Shown: positions 22,736 to 34,362, counted from the stretch's first letter. The stretch is DNA of 64,000 nucleotides from Molossus alvarezi (GCA_037176705.1 CM073891.1:48858571-48922570); one strand, 5' to 3'. The notes: generated by a model from the letters alone, not told the origin. Translations and numbers: made by a program.

Positions 22736-22899
22736 TAGTTTCACTGGGATACCTTTCACATATTTCTGAAGTTGCTGTACAGTCCACAGACTACATTTTC
22801 TATTATAAATAATAACAAAATTGACGAGGAATAGATAGTCCAAGAATGTTCCCAAAGTGTTTCCACTTCTGCCATCTGTTCGTTAAGAACTGTGTGACA

Positions 22900-23560
22900 G
22901 CTGGGTTCGGTGCCCTTAGGACCTAGCGTTTGGAAGCGTCACTGCACAGAAGTTGAATGGATCGCAGCAGTTACCATTGCTGCTGGGACAGCCGCAATTG
23001 GTTATCTAGCTTACAAAATATTTTATGTTAAAGATCATCGCAACAAATCTATGGTTAACCTTCACATTCAGAAAGACAGCCCCAAGATTGTACATGCTTT
23101 TGATATAAAGGATCTGAGAGGTAAAGCTGTGTACTGCCGCTGTTGGAGGCCCAAAAAGTTCCCATTCTGTGGTGGAGCTCACACAAAACTCAACGAAGGG
23201 ACTGGAGACAACGTGGGACCTCTGATCATTATGAGGAAATAAACTTAAATCAACAGTTCTGATGCTGCAAACCAACTTGTCCCGATTGTTTAATTAGAAT
23301 GACTGCCGCTTTTGTTTAGTTCACCTTCTCTGGATCCTAAATGTGGTGTATTGCAAACTGTAGCTTTCATATTTATGCCATTTGCCTTACTTGTTGAACC
23401 ATCGTGGTGCACATTTGTTTAAACAAAAAAAGGAAAAAGTGAAACCAAGCTCATGGCCTGTGGGTTATTTTGGTTTTGTAAGAATTCCTTTCTTTACATT
23501 TAATATAATTACATGAAAATGTAGTTGTATGCTGAAGTTGACATATTAAATTATTCTCGA

Positions 23561-23608
<48 letters not shown>

Positions 23609-23610
23609 AA
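22900..23610 (+). pseudogene. CISD1: CISD1 (mitoNEET) processed pseudogene
   Basis: CISD1 is a [2Fe-2S] protein anchored in the outer mitochondrial membrane. The copy spans codons from '[22 protein letters not shown]' (membrane anchor, from about 22952) to a stop at 23240-23242, without introns. The cluster ligands survive ('CRCW', then 'PFCGGAHTK': three Cys and one His), but the conserved Asp of the CDGAH motif is Gly. The start codon is lost: the frame opens at GTG (22910) and the first residues do not match CISD1. A 3' UTR follows with ATTAAA near 23546 and a tail that has become (GAAA)n. An imperfect TSD (aagaactgtgtgaca at 22885-22899; aagaattgcatgaca at 23611-23625) shows LINE-1-mediated retroposition. 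It lies about 7 kb beyond the presumed SEMA3E 3' end. Expression is unlikely. Confidence 0.93.
23560..23610. repeat. (GAAA)n microsatellite grown from retrocopy poly-A tail
   Basis: About twelve GAAA units lie exactly where the CISD1 retrocopy tail should be, roughly 15 nt after ATTAAA. Confidence 0.9.
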
Positions 23611-23639
23611 AAGAATTGCATGACAAAAAGTGTGCTGTT

Positions 23640-23892
23640 GCCCTGACTGGTTTGGCTTAGCAGTTAGAGTGTCAGCCTATGGACTAAGGAGTTGTAGGTT
23701 CAATTCCAGTCAAGGGCACTTACCTCGGTTGTGGTTTGGTCCCCAGCCCCAGTTGGGGTCATCATGCTGGAGGCAACCAGTCAATGTGTCTCTCTCACAT
23801 CAATGTCTCTCTCTCTCTCTCTCCCTCCCACTCTGTCTGAAGATAAATGAAAAAATATCCTTGGATGAGGATCAAAAAATAAAATAAAATAA
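23640..23892 (+). mobile_element. VES SINE, older subfamily
   Basis: It carries 'ccctgactggtttggcttag', the 'ggttgtggtttggtccccag' body and the 'aaatatccttggatgagga' module. A short TSD TGTGCTGT lies at 23631-23638 and 23893-23900. Confidence 0.95.
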
Positions 23893-23900
23893 TGTGCTGT

Positions 23901-25009
23901 CCTTTTATATCTAATGCAATATAAATTCTGAATATTATTTTGGCTGTCAAGATTTTGCCCTTTAGCTTCAATTATTAAAATGAACCATTATCCATGGTTA
24001 ACCTATTTTCAAAAAGCTTGCCCCAAAATTACTTTCTCATAAACAATTGTAGCAAAATTTCAAACATGTAGAATTTATCAACAAAATAAATTATTTTTAA
24101 ACATTGACTGAGTATAATGTTTTACCACAGTTTGGATTCTTAAATAGGGAGCTAATTCTCTAAATTATTAGTTCAGGAGGATGGGTGAGTTCTTGCTTAT
24201 TGCACATCAGTATTACTAATTTAAATTTATATTTTAGCTTTATCTACTTTTTGTTACCTCAACAGATGATATCTATAGCAGATTCTGCTTTTTCCTACTT
24301 AATAGTGTTCTCTCCCAGTCTCTTTCTTTCATATGGGTATATCTGTTTCCTATTATAGGGTTATGAATTGCCCTTGCCAGATTCCCTGATGTGGGTGTTG
24401 ACTCAATTCAAGTATGGAAGTCTTCTGGAGATTTAGTCCTGGTTGGGGGGTGGGGGAGGATGAGCAGATAATCTTCTCTTGAGTACTATTTTTAACACCT
24501 TGTTTGTGAAAATATGTATACCTAGAGCATCTTCATAGGACAAAGTCAATGCCAAGCAGAGTAGAGGGAAGATGAAAATTACTGATTCTTTAAAAATGTT
24601 TCTGTGATACAGAATTAATCAACCCCAAAACTGCCTCCCTTTGGATTCCTAGTTATGTAAGGAATAAATATCCTTTTCATTTAAAGAACTTTTTGTTGAT
24701 AGTTTGTTTCTTGAGCCTAAATGATGCTGTTCTCTGATTGATTTGTTCATTCATCATCTACTCATTCATGCTTTCTTTCATTCTACCAAAGCAACAAACA
24801 TTCTATCTTCAACTTGGGCTGGAGAGACAAACAGAGTGAGCTATAGTTTGCTACAATGAATGCAACTTATTATTCTGATTATGATCACATTCTAATACTC
24901 TGCCCAGACATCTAAAAATCTTTTATGTTAAATTTCATTTGATAATTATAAGAATGCGCAACATCTGATAATTTGTATTCTTTTCTCAGTTCATCTCCAT
25001 TTTACCCTT
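23901..25009. other. AT-rich intergenic DNA, no gene
   Basis: Nothing coding. Faint L2-like words ('attcattcatc', 'agacaaacag') occur near 24740-24860 but are too weak to call. Confidence 0.5.
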
Positions 25010-25023
25010 AAAAAGTCATTTAA

Positions 25024-25272
25024 GCCCGGGCCGGTTTGCTCAGTGGTTAGAACATCGGCCTGCGGTCCTGAGAGACACGAGTTTGGTTCCCGCTAAGGGC
25101 ATGTGCCTCGGTTGCGGTTTGTCCCCGGCCCTGGTCGTGTGAGTGGCAGCCACTCAATGTGTCCCTTTCATGTCAATGTTTTTCTCTCTCTTTCTCTCTT
25201 TCCCTTCCACTCTATCTGAACAACAACAACAACAACAACAAATGGAAAAATGTCCTCAGGTGAGGATAAAAA
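25024..25272 (+). mobile_element. VES SINE with (CAA)n expansion
   Basis: A copy with a slightly degraded head ('cccgggccggtttgctcag') and an internal (CAA)n run near 25220-25241 in place of the usual A-stretch. The TSD AAAAAGTCATTTAA is perfect (25010-25023 and 25273-25286). Confidence 0.97.
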
Positions 25273-25868
25273 AAAAAGTCATTTAACATAATTGGTTATA
25301 TTTCCTGTTATTCAGTGTGATGGACTATATTACCAGAGTTCTTGACCTTTGAGTAAATGGTTCTTTTATAATTGATAGAAACTATCTATCAACTTTTCTT
25401 CAGAACAAAATTTGGATACAATTTCAGAAAATTCATGAGTCATTTCATCATAATCATGACCCAATGGATTCATTTATCTATGTTATAACTATTTATTAAG
25501 TGGCTGTTGCTAGTTATTGCTACTACGTTCCAGGGTGAACAAGGTAGAATTCCAGCCCACAAGAACCTTCAAACAGCAGACCAACAATCACAATATGGCA
25601 CTAAAAGTGCTACAAAAAGACTGACTACAGAGAATTATGAGGTCCCATAGTAGTTTCCACCTTACTCTTGCTGGGGATAAGAAATTTTTTTTGGTTACAA
25701 AGCATTCCAGGAAGATCCAGCAGGAATAAGGCCTTGGGTAAGATAGCTAGGTAGACCAGAGAAAATATAAACACATTGGGAAGTAGGACAAAGGGGGTCA
25801 GAGTGAATAAATACTGAGGTGACTTGGATAGAGTTAAATCAAGAGAGATTATCAAGCCAATAAGGGGA

Positions 25869-25920
25869 TTGGGATTTATATCAGTAATACAGGGGGTTGG
25901 GATTTATATCAGTAATACAG
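25869..25920. repeat. Two-copy tandem duplication, period 28 bp
   Basis: A 24-bp word (beginning TTGGGATTTATATCAG) occurs identically at 25869-25892 and 25897-25920, so a recent local duplication took place in the L2 relic. Confidence 0.95.
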
Positions 25921-25934
25921 AAGCCATTGAATGG

Positions 25935-26214
25935 ATTTTTTTTTTGTTTTTTGTTTTGTTAATCCTTGCCTGAGGATATTTTTCCATTGATTTTTAGATA
26001 GAGTAGAGGGAGGGAGAGGGGGAGAGAGAGAGAGAAAGAGAAAGAGAGAGAGAGAGAGAGAAGAGAGAAGGAAAGAGAGAGAGAAAGAACACCTATGTGA
26101 GAGAGACACATTGATTGGTTGCTTCTACATGACCCTGACAGGGCCTGGGATCAAACCACTAGCCCTTTGGTCTGCAGGCCAATGCTCTAACTACTGATCC
26201 AAACTGGCCAGGCC
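25935..26214 (-). mobile_element. VES SINE with long (GA)n block
   Basis: Minus-strand copy ending 'aaactggccaggcc' at its head. The pyrimidine block of the SINE (GA-rich on the plus strand, about 26000-26090) is expanded. The TSD is unclear. Confidence 0.9.
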
Positions 26215-26529
26215 TATTGCATATTTTTTGGTAGAGGTGAGACAGGATCCAATTGGTGCTTTAGAAAGATGACTTTGGCTGCTGGGTAAAGACTGGATGA
26301 GGAGAAGACAAGAGTAGAGGCAAAGAGACCAGTGAGGAAGCCTGTGATAAAAAATTCAAGAGAGAAAAAAATGGAGTCTGGAACCGAAAGCAATTAAAAA
26401 GGTGAAGAGTTAGTTATATGATCACCTTACCCAAAAGTCCCTACACATCATCAGGTGGTCCCAGAGTTTCACTGCCTTGACTTTTGAGTAAATATCATTG
26501 TTTAATCTTTTCCCTTGCATTTAGGATCT

Positions 26530-26650
26530 ACAAATGACTTGTTTCCTCATCTATAAATAAAGATACCTACCTCAAAGAGGTTTTGTTTTGTTTTTAGTGT
26601 AAAAAATGATAGTGCTTGATAATATTTACTACTTAACATAATAGATGCTT
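26530..26650 (+). mobile_element. MIR fragment
   Basis: 'gtttcctcatctataaataaagatacctacctcaaagaggtt' matches the MIR segment after its core. The rest is degraded. Confidence 0.5.
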
Positions 26651-27394
26651 ATGAATATAAAATTTTTATTTTTACCCTAAATTCTTCCTTGACTTCATCT
26701 TCCCACAAACCTTTGATGAAGTACATCTGTGAAGTTAGAATTTTAATTTATTAAACTGGTAGAATGTTATAGTCAGCGTAACTCCTTCAATGTCATTTTT
26801 CAATTACACATCATCCTGATTTTAACAAAAAAGAGTTCAAAAATTGAGAGTTCAGTTAATTACTTATGCATTTCATGTTAATTTTTCTAGGAAAAGTCAT
26901 GCCTTTGATGTTGATGTATTTTAAAAGTCCATTTAGGATTCCAGTGGGTGGGATAGAGAGCCCACAGGACAAGATGAAGATTCAGAGAGCAAAACCAAAG
27001 GATACAGAAGAATATTTCCAGGCCTTGAGACCGAAAGGTGGTGACCTGTCTGAATTTTGATATTGCTTTGGATGGTGACTCCATTTCACCTATCATTTTT
27101 ACCCTGTTCCAGCCAGAACATCTATAAACTATTGCCCTATGCCTGTCCTATCATTGTATGTGGGAAGTAAACTTACTTGTTTAGTTTCACAGGACCACAA
27201 ATGGATAGGAAGTGTGCCCAAGGAGGGTATTTGCTGGATTACACAAAGAGCTTTATCTGCACCTGATTTAGAAGACAGATGATAATATTTGGGACCTTTA
27301 GGTTGATGCTGTAGGAGGATAAGGACCTTGGGGTAGGGTAACTGTATTTTGCACTTGGGAAGGATGTGAATTTTGGGTGGAGGTGGGGGGAAAA
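26651..27394. other. Intergenic DNA, nothing recognised
   Basis: The open frames at 26866-27060 (plus) and 27129-27425 (minus) have no recognisable motifs. Confidence 0.5.
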
Positions 27395-27890
27395 GGATAA
27401 ACTGTAATCTCCCAGATATGTCCACTTCCTAATCCTCAGAACCTGAGGCTGTTTTGTTACATGGCAAAAGGGACTTTGCAGATGTAATTAAGGTTACAAA
27501 ACTTAAAATAGAGAGATTAACTTGGATTATCTGAATGTGCCCAGTCTAATCATACAAACCTTAAAAGCCAAGAAATTTCTCCAGTTGGAGGCAGATAATT
27601 ATAGCACAAGAGAAAGTCAAAGAGATTCTAGGCCTGAGAAGGACTCAACAGTCCATTGCTGGCATTGAATACAGAGAGGGCAGGGATCTCAGTCCTAGGA
27701 TCACAAGGAACTGAATTCTCCCAGTTACCTGAATGAGTTGATTCTTTCCTCAGATCTCAGGCAGCTGATGGTTGACGTTGGTTTTTTTGGTTTTTTTGAG
27801 ATCCTAAGCAGAGAATCCAGCTAAGACGTGTTATGTCCCAACTTCTGACTTTTGAAAATCATGACATAATAAATTTGATTTATTTTACCT
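27395..27890 (+). mobile_element. MaLR LTR (MLT1-like)
   Basis: Recognised from the order 'cctaatcctcagaacctgagg', 'acatggcaaaagggactttgcagatgtaattaagg', 'ggattatctgaatgtgcccag', 'gattctttcctcagatctcagg' and 'cataataaatttgattt', which follow the layout of MLT1 LTRs. It is strongly diverged, and no internal MaLR sequence is visible next to it. Confidence 0.65.
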
Positions 27891-28305
27891 GCTTAAAAAA
27901 GCAAAGCATGTAAAATAAGAAACTCTTTAACCACTTTTCCAACTAGATTGAATTCCTGGAATAATCTCCAAGGGATCATGCAGCTTGTCACTATTTTTTT
28001 CTTTCTTTCTGTTTTTGTTAGTGTTGAATACTGAGTTTATAATTTAGTTTTCTCCTTTCCTAGAAACCTATTCTGATATACAGAGAAGAAATCACCCATG
28101 ATTTGGAAACTGTTTCTGAATGTCCAACCTAATTGATGAAAGCCAAAATTCAGTCGAGAGGCCACTTTTCATCACTTTTTTCTTCTTTCCAGATATCACT
28201 ATTTACTTAACTTTAGATAATTTCAGATGTTTTGGAATATTTGTAGGTTTATTTGCTTTTTTCTGATTACGCTTAATCTCTCTGCCTTTCTCTGTTCTTT
28301 TCTTT
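27891..28305. other. Intergenic DNA, nothing recognised
   Basis: AT-rich and without a long open frame. Confidence 0.5.
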
Positions 28306-28480
28306 GTGTATTATTCTGCCCAGACTACTCTAAGAAAATACCACAGACTGGGTAGCTTAAACAACAGACAGTTTCACAGTTCAGGAGGCGGGAAAGTCCA
28401 AGATCAAAGAATTGCTGATTTGGTTCCTGGTAAGAGCCCTCTTCTTGTTTTGCAGACAGCTGCCTTCTTGCTCTGTCTTG
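28306..28480 (+). mobile_element. Ancient interspersed repeat, family not named
   Basis: 'ctaagaaaataccacagactgggtagcttaaacaacag', 'ggaggcgggaaagtccaagatcaa' and 'cctggtaagagccctcttctt' match a widespread old mammalian repeat phrase set. I cannot assign the family confidently. Confidence 0.5.
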
Positions 28481-28655
28481 TTTATTTCTTTGTTGTCAAA
28501 TTATTTTCTTTTTCTGTATACCATTTATCATTGCTACATCATTGCTGCTCCTTTGAATCAAAGCCTGGGTTTTTTATGTCATCCTGACAAGAAGACTCAA
28601 GATTTGTAATGAGAAGTACCTTCTACAACATTCCAAATATTTGAAATGCATTTTA

Positions 28656-28866
28656 TTTATTTACTTAAAATAATTTTCTTTATTGATTTTAAAGAGAGAG
28701 AAAGATAAAGGGAGAGAGATAGAGATATCTATGAGAGAGAACATCGATTGGCCACCTCCTGCATGCCCCCCACCGGAGATTTTTGCCCACAACCTGACTG
28801 GGCATTGAAATGGCGACCTCTTGGTGCATGGGTTGACGCTCAACCACTGAGCCACACCAGTGGGGC
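28656..28866 (-). mobile_element. VES SINE, third subfamily
   Basis: It carries 'caaccactgagccacaccag', 'gttgacgctc' and 'cctcctgcatgccccccac', which mark a subfamily whose head reads GTGTGGCTCAGTGGTTG. The TSD ttgaaatgcatttta (28641-28655) versus ttgaagtgcatttta (28867-28881) has one mismatch. Confidence 0.93.
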
Positions 28867-29196
28867 TTGAAGTGCATTTTAAAAGTAACACTCTTATTGA
28901 ATTTCATACTACATAAAGTAAAAAATAAGGTTTTGAATTTTTCCAGTGAAAAGTGTCAACACTTTCTCAGAACAGATATAATTCAAGTTTTATTTATCCC
29001 TATAACTTAATAGCATTATTAACATCTCCACACTTTATGAAGCACCTGGTCTAGTGCTTAGTATATAGTTTTTGAATAAAAAATAGGTTAATACTTTTGT
29101 TCTCTTTGAATAATAGGTAAGAGATTTCTAGTCACCCCAGATGTTTCTCTACTTTTCCCTGACTGGTAGGTGAATATGTATCTAAAGAGCAGTTTT

Positions 29197-29441
29197 TTTT
29201 TTTTGTTTTTTTTTATCCTTACCTGAGGACATTTTTCCATTTTTTGTTCAGATAGAGTGGGAGGGAGAGAGAGAGAGAGAAACATCGACGTGAAAGGGAC
29301 ATATTGAGTAGTTGCCACCCAACGACACTCCAGGCCCTGGGACAAACTGCAACCAAGATACGCGCCCTTAGCGGGAACTGAACCCGCGTCTCACTGGACC
29401 TCAGGCTGACGCTCCAACTGCTGAGCCAAACCGGCCAGGGC
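29197..29441 (-). mobile_element. VES SINE
   Basis: Minus-strand copy of the 'gtccccggccc' subfamily with a T-rich tail. The TSD taaagagcagtttt (29183-29196) versus taaagatcagtttt (29442-29455) has one mismatch. Confidence 0.95.
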
Positions 29442-29455
29442 TAAAGATCAGTTTT

Positions 29456-30110
29456 AATGGGCTCATCAAATACTACTCTTAAAGTCGACCCTGTATTATG
29501 AATGAATGCAAGTGTAAAACATGCATAAGCAGTTAGCATTAATGGCACTGCCATATCATAACACTGCCAGAAACACTGCGGGAGTGGCTGCCCACGTCTT
29601 CCTTCAAAGCTTTGTACATAATTACTTACCACCACACTGCTTGAAAACAAAACTCCCCAAAGTGAGAATCATTTAACACAAAATTGCATTTAAATGACCT
29701 CTCCAAGGTCTTTTAAAACAGCAAACAACAATTAAGCTACCTTAAGATAGAAGTTGAGGCTTGCCAAAATCGCAGACATCCTGCTGGTTACCTTTCTAAA
29801 TGCATTCATTTTCACTATCTCTTATCTGGACAAGGCAGCTGAGAAAGGGATTTCTGGCTGCTGGTCCTACAAACACGATGTGGCATAAATAAACCCAACT
29901 GCTGCAAGAAAATGAGATGAATGGACTTTTTCCTCCTTCAGAAAGCTGACTTATGTATTCCCAAGGAAAGAGAACTAAATTGTTTCCTAACTTCTTAAAA
30001 AAAAAAAAAAAAAATAGTGCTACTCTAGCATTGCATGTTCACGTTTAGGCTTGACATATTATGAAATTTAAACTCAACTGGCAAAAACTTAGAAAACACT
30101 CCTCGGACAG
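29456..30110. other. Single-copy DNA just beyond the presumed SEMA3E 3' end
   Basis: No repeat except a run of about 18 A (29998-30015). The composition is less AT-rich than the surroundings. It could include further 3' UTR if a more distal polyadenylation site is used. Confidence 0.4.
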
Positions 30111-30131
30111 CACATAAGGGTTTAGCAGATA

Positions 30132-30137
30132 TTTATT
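30132..30137 (-). terminator. SEMA3E: Candidate distal polyadenylation signal AATAAA for SEMA3E
   Basis: Plus-strand TTTATT, part of an overlapping AATAAATAAAT on the transcript strand, about 3.8 kb after the stop codon, at the lower edge of the SINE-free block. Confidence 0.3.
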
Positions 30138-31661
30138 TATCATCTACGTTGAACTAAATAGAAATTGTACATAATGCTACAGACAAATTATGCCGTGCAT
30201 AGTGTAGATTCATGTGACAGTCAATGAGATACACTGTCAGTGGTCTTTGCAGCTTGCCACCAGTTGATAATGTCTCATGGCTTATAACTAGAGAAAAGAA
30301 ATAATATGGCACATGCTGTTATGGACCCAGGCAAGCACATACAGACAAGAATACCCCAGTATAGTACTCTAGCTTATAACTAAGCCATTTAAACGAACAG
30401 AACACATTCAATTTATAATGAAAGCCAAAATATAATACTATCTTCCCAGAAAAATAAAATAAACATGCCAGCTTAAATAACACACTACAATCAGAGAGTG
30501 TTTGCCGAAATCTATTATTTATATCCGATTTTAATGCAGCAGTGTTGTCCTTAAAGATGAGCACTGCTTTTGAAAAAGTAAATCGATGTTACGTGCCACT
30601 GTAAGGAAAAGAACGTCGACTTCCTGCTGTCGTCAGAACAGCAGCTCCCTTCGGCTCTCAGAAATTTACACAATGCTCAGCAGTTTTCTCCATCGGGCTA
30701 AAGAGAAGTCATTTTTAAGGACAGCAGCTGCTGGGTTTGTTTCATGCTTAACACCAACACTCAAAAGGATTTATGGTATTTTACAAATTTTACAAATGTT
30801 CATAATTACTATGAAGATTTACAAAACCCTACACCCTATATAGCAAATATTAAGCACAATAAAAACATCACAAATACTTAACTAATTTTGGGAAGGAAAA
30901 AACTCTCAAATATATATGGAATAGCCACTTACCAAATAGGCAAAGCCATTTCTGTTCTCCTTTTTCTAGAGCTCTCTTTAGTGTTTATTTCTATTTTTAA
31001 TCCATATTTCCCCAACTTGATAGCTTTGTGCTGAAATATTCAGTAATAAACACAAAAGAATATTTAGCAATGTAGGATGTTAGGCATGGAAGAGGTCACA
31101 AATCATGCTGCAAAACACCTTCAAGGCGCAATCCTCCTTGCTAACACACTGCTCTCTAGCCCAATGGGAGATTCAGCACAGAAAGAGGAGGTGCTCATGG
31201 TGATGTCAAGGTTCATCCATCCACAGGTCCTCTCTCTTAACGGAGAATAACATAGGACAGGTCTGAAGAAGCAGGAGATTGGCTGGGCATAGAGGTGCCC
31301 CTCGGAGACGAGGGTTGGTGGCTATAACTTTTTTCAGCTGTCTGCCCAGAGGGCATCTTTCTCCTTTACTGAGTTTATGTCTGGGGAAAATGTGGTGGGG
31401 TCAAGGCAAAAATCTTAATTCTTCCCAGCATTGCAGGTGGTTAGGCATGTGCCCTTCCCAAGTTCAGTTGTGATTTTGCAAGCCTGGGCATTTCTCAAAT
31501 GAGATTCTGAATTTGAATTTTAACCCCAGAAAGAACAGAAGACTAGGAATATGTTTTTGTAGTACATTTCAGATTCTCAAGGACAGAGCAACATAGGTTG
31601 TTGGTTGGTTTGTCTTTTGAGAGGGCAATGGATTTTTCTAAAAGTACATCATGATGTGTTT

Positions 31662-31687
31662 GTGTGTGTGTGCATGCACACACACAC
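31662..31687. repeat. Perfect 26-bp (GT)n-CATG-(AC)n palindrome
   Basis: Thirteen bases on each side of the centre (31674/31675) pair perfectly. The tract alternates purine and pyrimidine, so the DNA could adopt Z form and the RNA could fold on itself. Confidence 0.9.
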
Positions 31688-33909
31688 CTGCATGTATGGG
31701 GCAGATAAAGGAGAGGGAGTGCGGAGAGAGAACTGAAGAAATGAAAAAAAAAAAGCATATGTATGTATATACATAGATATGAAATTTAGTGTTCTCACTA
31801 AATTGTGTCTTGAGTCTTCAGAAGCTTTTTTGGGTTGTATTTATTTTTCCAGAATCAAGTTTAGCATTTTACGTAAAATATTTCTTTTCTTTTTCTGGTT
31901 AATAGTCACCTCATTTTAGTTGGACAGCATATAGGTTCATTCAATTCTTAAGACGTGTCATTAAAAATAGTTATTTTCCTCAGTTTTAGTTCTCCAATTA
32001 TCAAATATTTTAGTTCATAAGTGGCATTTTGGTTATCATTATTATTAACTGTTGTATGTGTTGAGATTAAAATGCTAACTACTTATGCCATATTTACCTT
32101 ACTATTTTAAAGAATCCAAATACAGGAGAAAATCCTGCGTTCCCTTCTCTTGTGTTAATGGAAGAATATTCTCAATGAAATGTGCTTTATTGACTTATCT
32201 GTTCCCTTTGAGTGTTTAGACATAAGCGTTGCTAAGGGTCTTGTAATCTGTGGTTATAGTTCTATTTTTCTGCATCGGGCAGCTTTACTGAAATACATCT
32301 TTTTTATGTAACTTTCAATACATTCTGTTTCCAGTTAAAATTGGTAGGCAGCAATGACCTCTAGTGGAATCTTAAGTAAATAGCAACTGGGTTTTTCAGA
32401 GAATGTTCATTTTCAATATATCTTTATTCTTTAGACCTTTTGTAGCTGGGCAGCCTACTGAATGAACTTTTTAAACTTTCTGAAAACGTATGTATTTGTT
32501 AATTTTAGAATAAAATAGAAAGCATGACAAGTTATCAACATTTTAATTTTCTTATTTATATAGCTTCTAAGCTGATTTTGAAAACTAAAATGAATTATTT
32601 AAAATTAATATTTAAATATTCATACTTGTTTTTATGTATAATTAACTTGCTTTTAATTTTTATTTAAGTGAAAATTTTCAAAAAATTATATTTTAGAAAG
32701 GTAATTGCTGAATAAAATAGAAGAAAACTTCAGGAAATAAACATATCAAAAAATAAAATCTCTTCATACTATCCATAAGAGAAAGTAGAAGTGCTCTGAA
32801 CATCTTGGTAGTTAAATGAACTCATGAAATAACTTCCCATTTGTTAATATAAAATAGAGGAAAATTTGATATCTGAGAGCAAAATGCTTTAATATTTTTT
32901 CAGAAATAAAACTTTATGTTTCTGGAATATATTTTATATTTCAGGGAAGATTATTCAGAAGGCATAAAATTCAGTTTTTATAGCATTTCAGTGCCATACT
33001 ATAATCATTTTTGGCTTGTGAGGTAATAGGTTATTCATCAACATCTTAAAGCATGACCAGAATTAGCACATTATTATTTTAGTTAATTTTTTTTTTTTTC
33101 CCGAAAATGGAGTAGATGTACTTACTACTGAAAAACTGCTTTCAAATCTTTACTAGACAAACGGTAGAGCGAAAAAAAGAGAATATACTTTTGCTACCAG
33201 AAGAGGGCAGTAAAGTGTTCAATAGAGTTCTGACTGCTCGTCCGCTCTGACATTCTTTCAGAGCTGAGCAGTTACCTTCATGGGGCTTTTTCTTCACTCC
33301 TGGTTGTGAATGTTTCATGAAGGGCACAATTTTCAAGGTGACCATAATTTTTCTTTCATGGTTTATAATAGTTACAACACACCTGCTTCATCAAACTCAT
33401 GGCTTTGACAATACGAATATATAATCATTGTTTTAAAGTACCGACAGTTATCATGAGAATGTTAATGTAGCAGATACTGTGTATATTTTACACAGTGGTG
33501 GAAAGGCAACATTCAGATAGATGAAAACCTTTATTTTTATTTATTCCATGATTATTAAAATCTCAAAAATTTCATCAATATTCCCGTTATCTTAAGTCTT
33601 CCAAGGGTAAAATAATAATTGCCGTGGAAAAGGGTCAAGTACTCAAAACTACAGCTATTGCCACTATTTGATAAATATAACATGAAACTATTCAACCATA
33701 CACTTATTTTAAAAAATTAGTTAATTTTATGTGATGTTTAACCAGTCAAATGAGTATGTAGAATAATTTATCATAACACCTTTACAGTCATTTCTGTATT
33801 ACAGAAATCTCTTTTAAGTAATGAATGCAAAGAAGTTGGATGATTTCTCATTCTTTTTTTTTTTTAAGTTCCAAATATAAATTCAGAAGCGAGCTGGCGG
33901 TTTCACCCC

Positions 33910-34362
33910 TCAGGAGTCCAGCGTGTGCCTGGGCAGGCGGTAGTGCTCTGCTCTGGGGCGGAGCTTCTTCTCCTGTGGGTTGGCGTACTTCCATTTGGAA
34001 GGGGACATTTTATGCTTTTTCCTCTTCTTATCTGTGCACCAAACCTTTTCACAGTATTCTTCCACTCTCTGGAAGTTGCTATAACCAATCAGCTGCAAGA
34101 ATTCCTTGTACCATGGTTTTGTCCCGTGCGGGATACTGCTCTGGGCTGGACAAGGCATCTTGTGAGGTCTGTCCTCTTCATAGTCTTTGTTAAACATTTC
34201 CTCCACTCTCTCCTCTTCTACTACCTCCAGGGTGATTTTGCGGACAGTGTGGACAAAACTATGCTCTACTGTCTGGCAAAAATAGGTACCAGCATCTGCT
34301 TTGTGTACCCTCAGGAAGAGTAAACCGAGGTCCATCTTAACCACTCTGTCATCTGTTTTTAC
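33910..34362 (-). CDS. SEMA3E: SEMA3E last coding exon (Ig-domain end and basic C-terminus)
   Basis: SEMA3E is a secreted class 3 semaphorin that guides axons and vessels, chiefly through plexin-D1. This exon encodes 150 residues and a TGA stop at 33910-33912. It opens with 'VKTDDRVVKMDLGLLFLRV', then 'AGTYFCQTVEHS', whose Cys is the second of the Ig-like C2 disulfide. A linker follows, then 'EEYCEKVWCTDKKRKK' with Cys residues of the kind used for dimerisation, a basic tail, and the terminus 'EHYRLPRHTLDS'. The acceptor reads TTATTGCAG before GTAAAA. Phase 0 matches the preceding exon exactly. The paralogue choice (3E rather than 3A, 3C or 3D) rests on the C-terminal 'PSKWKYANPQEKKL' and 'PRHTLDS' segments, recalled as SEMA3E-specific. 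Confidence 0.95.
   Translation of the reverse strand, partial: VKTDDRVVKMDLGLLFLRVHKADAGTYFCQTVEHSFVHTVRKITLEVVEEERVEEMFNKDYEEDRPHKMPCPAQSSIPHGTKPWYKEFLQLIGYSNFQRVEEYCEKVWCTDKKRKKHKMSPSKWKYANPQEKKLRPRAEHYRLPRHTLDS

Larger units (their letters stand above)
25480..26390 (-). mobile_element. L2 relic, antisense, split by a SINE
   Basis: Read on the plus strand it follows the reverse complement of L2: 'tatttattaagtgg...ttccagggtgaacaaggtag' at the start, 'gcattccagg', 'gaagccattgaatgg', and after the SINE 'agaaagatgactttggctgctgggtaaagactggatgagg' and 'gagaccagtgaggaagcc'. The order and spacing are good but divergence is high. Confidence 0.6.
30111..33909 (-). other. SEMA3E: SEMA3E probable 3' UTR
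   Basis: It follows the SEMA3E stop codon directly. No SINE, LINE or LTR insertion is visible for about 3.8 kb although copies are dense on both sides, as expected for exonic sequence under selection. A candidate distal AATAAA signal on the minus strand lies at 30132-30137; proximal signals also exist, for example at 33530-33535. The extent is inferred. The frames inside it are not conserved proteins. Confidence 0.45.

Noticed and set aside
30319..30843. Frames of 81-85 codons in the presumed SEMA3E 3' UTR
   Set aside because: No recognisable motif; one is antisense to the gene.
33825..34323. Plus-strand frames of 122 and 132 codons
   Set aside because: They are antisense to the last SEMA3E coding exon.
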